Below are positions 1-4,698 of a DNA stretch of 30,143 nt, in pieces; position 1 is the first letter of the stretch, and every line of letters starts with the position of its first letter. The position numbers and the translations under genes were made by a program. A model generated the notes under the pieces. The model had not been told where the DNA came from, made no database searches, and saw only the letters and a program-made list of their open reading frames with translations. This stretch comes from a virus, in IMG/VR virus record IMGVR_UViG_3300050821_008131, positions 1 through 30,143 of that record; one strand, written 5' to 3'.

Positions 1-118
1 TAAACACTTTCTCTTTTAAATCCATAGGTCTATCATCATGAGTAATATTCCATATTAACACGGCAAGTATTGTTCCCATTACTATTGTATGCAATATCGC
101 TTTTACTGTGTTACTCAT
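1..118 (-). CDS. Small membrane protein, C-terminal end cut by the window edge
   Basis: An open frame of 39 codons starts at ATG 118-116 and runs off the left edge without a stop. The ribosome binding site is good: AAAGGTGAGAGG directly precedes the ATG. The product starts MSNTVKAILHTIV and has one hydrophobic segment (about residues 6-24, ending LAVLIW), followed by a charged tail rich in D, R and K. It lies 33 bases after the next small membrane protein and in the same direction, so the two are probably co-transcribed. Paired tiny membrane proteins in a phage can be holin and antiholin, but nothing here proves that role. Function unknown. Confidence 0.6.
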   Translation of the reverse strand, partial: MSNTVKAILHTIVMGTILAVLIWNITHDDRPMDLKEKVF

Positions 119-151
119 CCTCTCACCTTTCTCCGCGCTTGGCGGGGTTGG

Positions 152-304
152 TTATTTGCGCTCATGAACAGCACTGATAAATATTATAGTTAGTATAGTT
201 GCAATTCCCAAACACCATGAACCCGAACCGGCCGTAACAAGTGCTGCGATAATACTGCCAAAGATTGTATCAAATAACACTGATGGTTCTTCTTTTTCTT
301 TCAT
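152..304 (-). CDS. Small membrane protein (50 aa)
   Basis: The start chosen is ATG 304-302, whose ATGA overlaps the stop of the upstream gene and which has GAGAGGAAAGAGG just before it. An earlier in-frame start would overlap that gene by 14 codons and has no better site. The 50-residue product has a charged N-terminus (MKEKEEPS) and a hydrophobic stretch from about residue 10 to 43 that could cross the membrane once or twice, then a short basic tail (HERK). The motif LFDTIF near the start resembles LFDYIF in the 32-residue membrane protein at 1465-1563. A holin-like role is possible but not shown. Confidence 0.65.
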   Translation of the reverse strand: MKEKEEPSVLFDTIFGSIIAALVTAGSGSWCLGIATILTIIFISAVHERK

Positions 305-774
305 CCCTCTTTCCTCTCGTTTGTGATGGGGCGGGCGAACTTCCATGTCCCGTCTTGATTAATTACAAATCCATCCTTTCCTGCTGTTGATTGTGCTTGT
401 GGCGGGGTTACAGGCGAGAGGCTAGAATATGGATTTGGATGTAGTGCTTGTTCTGCAATCCATTTGAGCTTCAATCCACCACCATTGATATAGCCGCTAA
501 TCGGAACATCGTTGCTTATCTTTTCCAACGCCTCCCTCGCCGCGCTGAGTTGCTGGGTGAGGGCTATCTCAACATCTTCGCTTTTGTTCCACATTTCATT
601 AATCTTGGCCATAGCGATTTCGTCTATTGTTTTCCTCAACCCCTTCTCGCGGGCGAGGATGAAGTCGGCTAATGTTCTCGAAGTGCCGGGGAATGTTATA
701 TTGATAGCTGGCCACTTGGCCTCAATCTCATTCGCCAACTGCTCGCGTTGTTCTTGTTCTTGTTCGTTGTTCAT
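301..774 (-). CDS. Hypothetical phage protein with helical middle (157 aa)
   Basis: The ATG at 774-772 has AAGGAA seven bases upstream and is preferred over the TTG two codons earlier, which lies inside the upstream gene's stop. The N-terminus is very rich in E and Q. Residues of roughly 40-100 are charged and helical, with a likely coiled coil around EIALTQQLSAAREALEKI. The C-terminus (GFVINQDGTWKFARP) looks beta-like. The segment with repeated alanines, leucines and a WIAEQAL end is a pattern often seen in small phage proteins of unknown role. Coupled by ATGA overlap to the downstream membrane protein. Confidence 0.7.
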   Translation of the reverse strand: MNNEQEQEQREQLANEIEAKWPAINITFPGTSRTLADFILAREKGLRKTIDEIAMAKINEMWNKSEDVEIALTQQLSAAREALEKISNDVPISGYINGGGLKLKWIAEQALHPNPYSSLSPVTPPQAQSTAGKDGFVINQDGTWKFARPITNERKEG

Positions 775-776
775 AT

Positions 777-1055
777 TCAATTCCTTGCTTCCGGCAGGTC
801 ATATTTCCACGGGTTGAGGCAGGTAATACCGAAATCTCCGGCGGTGAAATGGAAGCTGGTCCGTTGCAGGTGCCACTTGGCCCGGTCACCGGGGCTCATG
901 TCCCGGTAATCACCGGATTCGCAGAACGCCACCACCCCGTCCAATTGGCGCTGCAAGGCCCGGGCCATGGCGATGAGATTGGCCTGCTCGCTGGTCATGG
1001 GTTCATAGGGATATCCCTCGTAAATATGGCTTAATTTTGATTTCTTTTCATTCAT
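777..1055 (-). CDS. Hypothetical protein (92 aa)
   Basis: Starts at ATG 1055-1053 with a strong AGGAGG seven bases upstream, and the ATG overlaps the stop of the upstream gene (ATGA). The soluble product carries a helical segment near EQANLIAMARALQRQLDGV and two cysteines that do not form an obvious metal site. No family recognised. It belongs to the leftward operon of small genes, whose products are mostly accessory or host take-over factors in phages of this type; that role is inferred from position only. Confidence 0.7.
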   Translation of the reverse strand: MNEKKSKLSHIYEGYPYEPMTSEQANLIAMARALQRQLDGVVAFCESGDYRDMSPGDRAKWHLQRTSFHFTAGDFGITCLNPWKYDLPEARN

Positions 1056-1267
1056 GGTTTATCCTCCTGTCGCTTGGCCATGGCAAAGGCCTTGGTTGCC
1101 TCATCATTGAGCCACTGGACGGTGGCCAGCTTGGTTTCCCGGTGGGATTCGCTGATGGGTTTGACCGAATTGGCCACGGCTTCACTGGCAATGGACAGCA
1201 ACATGCCCCGGTAGGCCCACAGGTCGCCGGGCTGGAGCCTGCCGCCATGCTTGGTTTTGGTGCTCAT
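1052..1267 (-). CDS. Hypothetical protein (71 aa)
   Basis: Runs from ATG 1267-1265 to a TGA that overlaps the next gene's ATG. The product is basic at its N-terminus (MSTKTKHGGR), then largely helical (LLSIASEAVANSV and ATKAFAMAKRQEDK). No motif or family recognised. The ribosome binding site is weak, so translation may depend on coupling with the gene that ends one base upstream. The frame in the same place that reads AAGSSPATCGP is a shadow. Confidence 0.6.
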   Translation of the reverse strand: MSTKTKHGGRLQPGDLWAYRGMLLSIASEAVANSVKPISESHRETKLATVQWLNDEATKAFAMAKRQEDKP

Positions 1268-1268
1268 C

Positions 1269-1451
1269 TCAGTAATGACCCAGTTTATCCATGCAATCCG
1301 GCCCCGGCGGGAGCGCCGTGCTCACCCCGCAATGGATGCAGTTATAGAGTTTACGCCGTTCCTCGGCCTGTTTCTCGGCAATGTCACGGCCCGGCCCCGG
1401 GTTCTTGTTGCCATAGGCGAACATTCTCATTTTTGGTTTGGGGTTTTTCAT
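1269..1451 (-). CDS. Small cysteine-containing protein, possible zinc site (60 aa)
   Basis: A 60-residue basic protein. Its C-terminal third holds CIHCGVSTALPPGPDC, that is CxxC followed 11 residues later by a third cysteine and then by a histidine (KLGHY). This could form a single zinc-binding knuckle, though the ligand spacing matches no family I can name. The first half is rich in K, R, N and P and probably disordered, so nucleic-acid binding is possible. There is no clear Shine-Dalgarno sequence before the ATG at 1451. Confidence 0.55.
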   Translation of the reverse strand: MKNPKPKMRMFAYGNKNPGPGRDIAEKQAEERRKLYNCIHCGVSTALPPGPDCMDKLGHY

Positions 1452-1464
1452 AAATTAATCGTCA

Positions 1465-1563
1465 TCATGGAACATGCTCTTGGCCAGCCTGAAAAATGGC
1501 GGCAATCATCACCACGGCCAGACCAGCGGAAAAGATGTAATCAAATAACAAATCAGGCGTCAT
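1465..1563 (-). CDS. Tiny membrane protein (32 aa)
   Basis: ATG 1563-1561 overlaps the stop of the upstream gene (ATGA), and AAGGAACCAGA directly precedes it, so both the start and coupling are well supported. The product begins MTPDLLFDYIFSAGL, has one hydrophobic span at about residues 5-24 and ends QAGQEHVP. It fills the 100-base gap between two neighbouring genes. The LFDYIF segment resembles LFDTIF in the 50-residue membrane protein at 152-304, which suggests related small membrane proteins. Role unknown; holin-like, signalling or membrane-anchoring functions are all possible. Confidence 0.55.
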   Translation of the reverse strand: MTPDLLFDYIFSAGLAVVMIAAIFQAGQEHVP

Positions 1564-1826
1564 TCTGGTTCCTTCATCGGTTCAATTTTATACTCGAACA
1601 TCTTGCCATGGGGCCGTGACCGGTGCCATGCCACACATTCCTCGGCTTGAGCCTTGGTTAGGTCCTTGGCATAATCCTCACCCCATCTAAATGGCATGAA
1701 CAGCTCATCCCACTCCCGCTCACCCGGCCCCAGGGCTGTCCATTCCACCCGGTAGAGACAGCGGAATAGCTGGCCCTCGGCTGTGCGGACAGTCTGGGGC
1801 AGGGGTTTAAAGGTGCGTTTGGGCAT
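1560..1826 (-). CDS. Hypothetical protein (88 aa)
   Basis: The soluble product is rich in W, R and E (RCLYRVEWTALGPGEREWDE) and ends in a helical, charged region. GGAA lies six bases before the ATG. No family recognised. It is coupled by ATGA to the tiny membrane protein downstream and follows the 70-residue gene after a gap of two bases. Confidence 0.65.
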   Translation of the reverse strand: MPKRTFKPLPQTVRTAEGQLFRCLYRVEWTALGPGEREWDELFMPFRWGEDYAKDLTKAQAEECVAWHRSRPHGKMFEYKIEPMKEPE

Positions 1827-1828
1827 GG

Positions 1829-2041
1829 TTATTCCAACAGGTTGGGATTGAGCCTGAACAGTTCACCGGCGGGTATATTTGGAAGTGGCTTGATATAAAC
1901 CCAATGTAATCCAAAAAACACCCGGTAGTTGGGCACTCTTGCGCCAAATTTATCCACCTCCAGAATGTGGTGTTTTACAAAATACGATTTATTTTCAATA
2001 GCCATCATAAATTCAAAGTCCCAGCCGTATGACCGGCTCAA
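1829..2041 (-). CDS. Hypothetical protein (70 aa), start uncertain
   Basis: The longest version starts at TTG 2041-2039; an ATG twelve codons in (2008-2006) is the alternative. Neither has a convincing ribosome binding site, although GGGA lies ten bases before the ATG. The product is aromatic and beta-like (YFVKHHILEVDKFG, YRVFFGLHWVYIKPLP). No family recognised. The TTG overlaps the stop of a 21-codon mini-frame upstream, which would let ribosomes re-initiate there. Confidence 0.55.
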   Translation of the reverse strand: MSRSYGWDFEFMMAIENKSYFVKHHILEVDKFGARVPNYRVFFGLHWVYIKPLPNIPAGELFRLNPNLLE

Positions 2042-2103
2042 TCAACACAAAGGCCGTGGCAGACCTCGCGGCGCTGCTCCGACTGGGACAAAATAGTGTT
2101 CAT
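2038..2103 (-). CDS. Possible 21-aa mini-gene
   Basis: ATG 2103-2101 overlaps the stop of the 90-residue gene (ATGA) and the frame ends in a TGA that overlaps the TTG of the next gene. The putative peptide begins MNTILSQSEQRREV and has two cysteines. There is no Shine-Dalgarno sequence, so the only support is that it fits the gap exactly with both junctions overlapping. It may be a coupling peptide that carries ribosomes to the next start, or it may be chance. Confidence 0.22.
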   Translation of the reverse strand: MNTILSQSEQRREVCHGLCVD

Positions 2104-2372
2104 AGCGCGTAAAATTTACCGGCCCAGTATCCGTCTTTCCATGACCTGAATCTGTTCACTGTGGTTGGCGGGTCAGAATCAGGACATTTTACCAGCTCGG
2201 GACAGCCCCGCCGATGCCATTCATCATGAATGTCATCCATGGAATCGTTGGTGGAGAAGCAGCCAAACAGATAGCCTCCCTGCCAGTCCGCGTCCAAAGC
2301 ATTGTCAGGGTGGTTGGGGTCTCCAGACCTTTTCACCAGCGAACCCGGTAAATCTCTTATTCTGATACTCAT
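2100..2372 (-). CDS. Hypothetical protein (90 aa)
   Basis: Starts at ATG 2372-2370, overlapping the stop of the upstream membrane-anchored protein, with AGGACAGGG just before it. The product is acidic and rich in W, G and H. The middle has DADWQGGYLFGCFSTND and the end WKDGYWAGKFYAL, giving a compact look with aromatic clusters. No family recognised. Confidence 0.65.
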   Translation of the reverse strand: MSIRIRDLPGSLVKRSGDPNHPDNALDADWQGGYLFGCFSTNDSMDDIHDEWHRRGCPELVKCPDSDPPTTVNRFRSWKDGYWAGKFYAL

Positions 2373-3085
2373 GGCCCTGTCCTGCTGGTTCTAAAAAACC
2401 CGGCTGATTGTGACCCATTCACCAGCACTGTCCATGGCCCGTTGGTGCCGGTAACAGTCCCGGCATTGACCCAGTTCCCGGCCAGATCGCCGTTGCTGAT
2501 GCTATAAACTGATCCGGACTGTCCCCAACCCACCAGTTCCATGGTGCCGTTGGTGAGCTGTGCCAGCCAGATGTTGGAACAACCCGCCGGGACATACAAT
2601 AAATCCGCCACCGCCGGGTTCTCGTAAAACGTGTTCGTAACCATGGTCAGTGACTGGTCATCGTTGGTGATGGTTTGAACCACGCCCGGCGCTGGCCAGT
2701 TCACGAATGTCCTGACCTCGATAAAATGTGGCCAGTTCGTGTCCAGACTTACCGGAAACACGTTCGTAGCCGGGAATTGCTTGAGCAGGGCCATGGCACC
2801 GGGCTGGCGACCTTCATAGAAATTAACCCCGTCATAGCCACCAGACCCAATATCACAGGTAAAGGTCACGTTCGGGGTTATGGCCAGCAACAGGAACCTG
2901 TGAATGGGCGCGGCCACGGTTGCAAGCATCTGACGGTTGGTCACCACCGGCTCCGGTGGCATGGGTGGTTCAGTGGATGAATTGATGATGTATTTTCCAC
3001 TCATTAACACGCAACTCGTGATGATGGTAATGGCCATGGTGCTGGCTAAAAGCAGTTTCCACGGGTTCTGGGATTGGTTATTCAT
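2369..3085 (-). CDS. Membrane-anchored extracytoplasmic protein (238 aa)
   Basis: The N-terminus is basic and then hydrophobic (WKLLLASTMAITIITSCVLM, about residues 9-28), a signal anchor or a poor lipoprotein signal around the cysteine in TSC. The rest is rich in T, N, G and V and lacks charge, like an exported beta-sandwich. The last 65 residues have regularly spaced W, G and N and end with FFRTSR. From memory this resembles a C-terminal domain found on many secreted Verrucomicrobiota proteins, with a pattern of NL..W..v.T..GTNG.W and a final FYR. That points to the host and is not a proven match. GGTGAT precedes the ATG. Possible roles are surface display, superinfection exclusion or lysis support. 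No enzyme motif seen. Confidence 0.65.
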   Translation of the reverse strand: MNNQSQNPWKLLLASTMAITIITSCVLMSGKYIINSSTEPPMPPEPVVTNRQMLATVAAPIHRFLLLAITPNVTFTCDIGSGGYDGVNFYEGRQPGAMALLKQFPATNVFPVSLDTNWPHFIEVRTFVNWPAPGVVQTITNDDQSLTMVTNTFYENPAVADLLYVPAGCSNIWLAQLTNGTMELVGWGQSGSVYSISNGDLAGNWVNAGTVTGTNGPWTVLVNGSQSAGFFRTSRTGP

Positions 3086-3513
3086 ATCACCGTCAATGCC
3101 TTGAAATCCTTGACCGGTATGAACACACAGGGTTCCATGTCCTGCTCATCGTTCCGGTCCATGCGCCCGCCCATCTTTACCCGCCATTCCGGGTTATACA
3201 CAAGTTTTACCCAGCCCGTGATGTCAGTCCACGCCACGACCAGATATACCGACTTTTCCATGAGCTGGTTGAGCGCGGTCGCTGCCGTGTACTTATCCAT
3301 GGACAGCAGGTAGGTGGGATAGTCCGTGGACTTGTTGGTTCGGCATTTGATTTCACAATACCCGGTGATTTCATTCTCAAAGATAAAGGCCCGGTCAAAC
3401 CGATACAAGGGCTTGAGCTTGACCAGTTGAATGTCCCAAGCCTTGGCAATCTGGTCGGCCACCTCGTCCTCGGCGGATTTGTTCAGGGCTGTTTCGTAAA
3501 CCGGGCGTGTCAT
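3082..3513 (-). CDS. PD-(D/E)XK-like nuclease-fold protein (143 aa)
   Basis: The core carries the pattern of small phage restriction-endonuclease-fold proteins: RFDRAF with D40, then GYCEIKCR with E54 and K56, giving D-x13-ExK. This is followed by YPTYLLSMDKYTAA with K74 and a beta strand SVYLVVAW. The C-terminal KMGGRMDRNDEQDMEP block is one I recall from homologous phage proteins. Such proteins may cut or process DNA during recombination, replication or host DNA breakdown. It is coupled by ATGA overlap to the DUF3310 gene upstream and to the membrane-anchored protein downstream. The fold assignment is fairly good; the substrate is unknown. Confidence 0.7.
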   Translation of the reverse strand: MTRPVYETALNKSAEDEVADQIAKAWDIQLVKLKPLYRFDRAFIFENEITGYCEIKCRTNKSTDYPTYLLSMDKYTAATALNQLMEKSVYLVVAWTDITGWVKLVYNPEWRVKMGGRMDRNDEQDMEPCVFIPVKDFKALTVI

Positions 3514-3734
3514 TGATGTATTCTGCGTTGAATTTCACGGTCAAGATACCACCGGGCTTTTTGCAAGTCCTCAATTTCGTCTGAACCAGTCTTTTCTCCG
3601 GCCCTCCAGATGTATTTCATGGCGTTGCCAAGGCAGAAATTCATGTGTTCAGTCACAACAATGCACTCCACACCACTCGGGTGGCTGGTGTAATGGCTGG
3701 GATGATTAACAGGGTCGTGTTCTGGTTGCGTCAT
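3510..3734 (-). CDS. DUF3310 family phage protein (74 aa)
   Basis: The sequence VNHPSHYTSHPSGVECI, then EHMNFCLGNAMKYIWRAG and EDLQKARWYLDREI, is the signature of DUF3310, a small family widespread in phages and sometimes loosely called nucleotide-kinase-like. It is full length. The start chosen is ATG 3734-3732 with GTGGGA upstream; a GTG three codons earlier has no ribosome binding site. It is the first gene after a 45-base gap with promoter-like sequence, so it may head its own transcript. The biochemical role of the family is not established; a link to nucleotide metabolism is usually suggested. Confidence 0.85.
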   Translation of the reverse strand: MTQPEHDPVNHPSHYTSHPSGVECIVVTEHMNFCLGNAMKYIWRAGEKTGSDEIEDLQKARWYLDREIQRRIHQ

Positions 3735-3743
3735 AATTCCCAC

Positions 3744-3776
3744 AGTCTATACTAACGTTATATACTGTCAACAACT
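3744..3776 (-). promoter_or_regulatory. Putative promoter/operator before the DUF3310 gene
   Basis: On the minus strand AGTTGTTGACA (3776-3766) contains a perfect TTGACA. It is followed by an AT-rich stretch with TATAAC, the palindrome TAACGTTA and a weak -10 candidate (TAGACT after 16 bases, or TATAGA after 17 from TTGTTG). AGTATA occurs twice around the palindrome, which could be an operator. The same 11-base string occurs on the plus strand at 4312-4322, before the other operon. Confidence 0.4.
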
Positions 3777-3788
3777 TTTTTAAACTAT

Positions 3789-4160
3789 TTATATCATCAT
3801 GCCCAGTGCCTTGAGCAGTTCTGATTTCCGGGCTCGCAGGGTCTTGATTTCGGCCCGGTCCTTAAAATCCCATTCTTGGTGACCGGCATAACTGTTGCTG
3901 ATGGATTTCATACGGGCTTCAACCCGGTCCAGTTCCTTGGACATGAGCATTTTGTCCATGGGGCTGACCGGGGCGTGTTCCTGACACTGTTCCCAGCGCA
4001 CGCGCCATCCAGCCATGGCCATGTGCCAGTTTACCATGGGGGTCTTGCCAACTTTCCAGCCATTGGCTCCGTAATAATAGAAGAACTTCTCGGCTTCGGT
4101 GGGTGGCAGGCCGGTTTTGGAGGCGTGCAACTGCACTTCTTCAATCGTGGGCGTGGTCAT
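3789..4160 (-). CDS. Replication-organiser-like protein (123 aa)
   Basis: The N-terminal 55 residues match a motif common at the C-terminus of phage replication organisers and helicase loaders: PTIEEVQLHASKTGLPPTEA, then FFYYYGANGWKVGKTPMVNW and a final W. In larger relatives this follows a winged-helix DNA-binding domain, which is absent here, so this is a stand-alone version. The C-terminal half is charged and helical. The second of two adjacent ATGs (4160) sits six bases from AGGAG and is preferred to the first. It is the first gene of the leftward block, and a long hairpin in its leader ends right at the ribosome binding site. A role in loading replication proteins is inferred. Confidence 0.65.
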   Translation of the reverse strand: MTTPTIEEVQLHASKTGLPPTEAEKFFYYYGANGWKVGKTPMVNWHMAMAGWRVRWEQCQEHAPVSPMDKMLMSKELDRVEARMKSISNSYAGHQEWDFKDRAEIKTLRARKSELLKALGMMI

Positions 4161-4170
4161 CATTCACTCC

Positions 4171-4259
4171 TGAGTCCGGCCATCGTGTGGAAGGCGCGAT
4201 GGAGAAACCGGGCATGAGGAAACCCGTAAAACCCAACTTCAACACAATAACCGGACTCA
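4171..4259 (-). ncRNA. Long hairpin in the leader of the leftward operon
   Basis: Read as minus-strand RNA, 4259-4251 pairs with 4179-4171 (9 bp, TGAGTCCGG with CCGGACTCA). Positions 4250-4249 pair with 4181-4180 as two U-G wobbles. Positions 4248-4237 pair with 4193-4182 (11 of 12, including one wobble). That makes 22 of 23 pairs closing a 43-base apical part, which can itself form a small CGGG/CCCG stem. The three wobbles become C-A mismatches on the plus strand, so the structure fits an RNA made from the minus strand. The 3' arm ends directly against the Shine-Dalgarno (CCGGACTCAGGAGTGAATG), so it may control translation of the downstream gene, or be a leader or processing element. No known riboswitch class recognised. 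Confidence 0.55.
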
Positions 4260-4311
4260 ATAGTGGTCATGACGGTAGATATTTTTTACGCTGGTTTTAA
4301 TCTACACGAAC

Positions 4312-4322
4312 AGTTGTTGACA
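4312..4322 (+). promoter_or_regulatory. Second copy of the AGTTGTTGACA motif
   Basis: This 11-base string is identical to the one on the minus strand at 3776-3766 and contains TTGACA. It points towards the packaging operon and lies about 60 bases before the structured leader. No good -10 hexamer is found 16-18 bases downstream, so it could be a promoter with a different -10, a phage-specific control site, or a protein-binding site shared by both operons. Confidence 0.35.
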
Positions 4323-4354
4323 TGGCAAGGAAAATGTGGGAAAAGTTATTCGCA

Positions 4355-4370
4355 ATCTCCGGGCGGAGAT
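4355..4370. other. Short perfect hairpin in the divergent region
   Basis: ATCTCC and GGAGAT form a perfect 6-bp stem around a GGGC loop. It is not followed by a T-run on the plus strand, so it does not look like a terminator. It could be an operator site or part of the structured leader that starts 15 bases downstream. Confidence 0.3.
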
Positions 4371-4384
4371 ATTTAACATAGATT

Positions 4385-4491
4385 CTGGCGCAGTGATGGC
4401 GGGTCGGCTGGCACGGGAAGAACGTGTCGTCTAGCGGCTTACCAAAGTGGGGCTAATTGTCAGGGGCTCTCCACACAGCCACTTGCGCCAG
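4385..4491 (+). ncRNA. Structured RNA element before the packaging operon
   Basis: CTGGCGCA at 4385-4392 pairs perfectly with TGCGCCAG at 4484-4491. After one bulged base, 4393-4395 (GTG) pairs with 4480-4482 (CAC), closing a domain of about 107 bases. Inside, GGCACG (4410-4415) pairs with CGTGTC (4423-4428) around a seven-base loop; its G-U pair would be a mismatch on the other strand, which favours a plus-strand RNA. GTGG/CCAC (4447-4450 with 4471-4474) can form a third stem. TTTTATTTT follows the closing stem at once, as in an intrinsic terminator, and the first gene begins at 4501. It could be a small phage RNA, an attenuator or a leader element; a packaging site is another option. No tRNA features were found. 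Confidence 0.4.
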
Positions 4492-4500
4492 TTTTATTTT

Positions 4501-4698
4501 ATGAGTGATTTCATATTTGATAATCGAAAACCCATGGCTCGGGGCTGGAACGAGTCAAAGCTATTCCGGGGAAAACTTCTGACTGATAAGAAAATCCGGG
4601 AATACGAGGCCAAGGGCTTCTACGAAACCGGGTTCAAGATGACCCGGCGGGATGCGACAAAGGCCAAGCGGGAGTGGTTGCTGAAAAACGGCATCTGA
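4501..4698 (+). CDS. Small basic protein before the terminase (65 aa)
   Basis: The ATG at 4501 gives MSDFIFDNRKPMARGW. A GTG further upstream would place coding sequence inside the structured RNA and is rejected. No Shine-Dalgarno sequence is visible; the bases before the ATG are T- and A-rich (GTTTTATTTT). The C-terminal half is basic and helical (TRRDATKAKREWLLKN). It ends directly at the terminase start. Position suggests a packaging role, but it is much shorter than typical small terminases and no helix-turn-helix is clear. Function unknown. Confidence 0.6.
   Translation: MSDFIFDNRKPMARGWNESKLFRGKLLTDKKIREYEAKGFYETGFKMTRRDATKAKREWLLKNGI

Noticed and set aside
4275-4305. GTAGAT / ATCTAC inverted repeat with 19-base spacer
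   Set aside because: The stem is only 6 bp with a long loop, and it lacks a T-run directly after it in either direction, so it is weak as terminator or operator.
4385-4491. Structured region as a tRNA
   Set aside because: There is no T-loop sequence, no 5-bp anticodon stem with a plausible anticodon and no 7-bp acceptor fold; the closing stem is longer than that of a tRNA.
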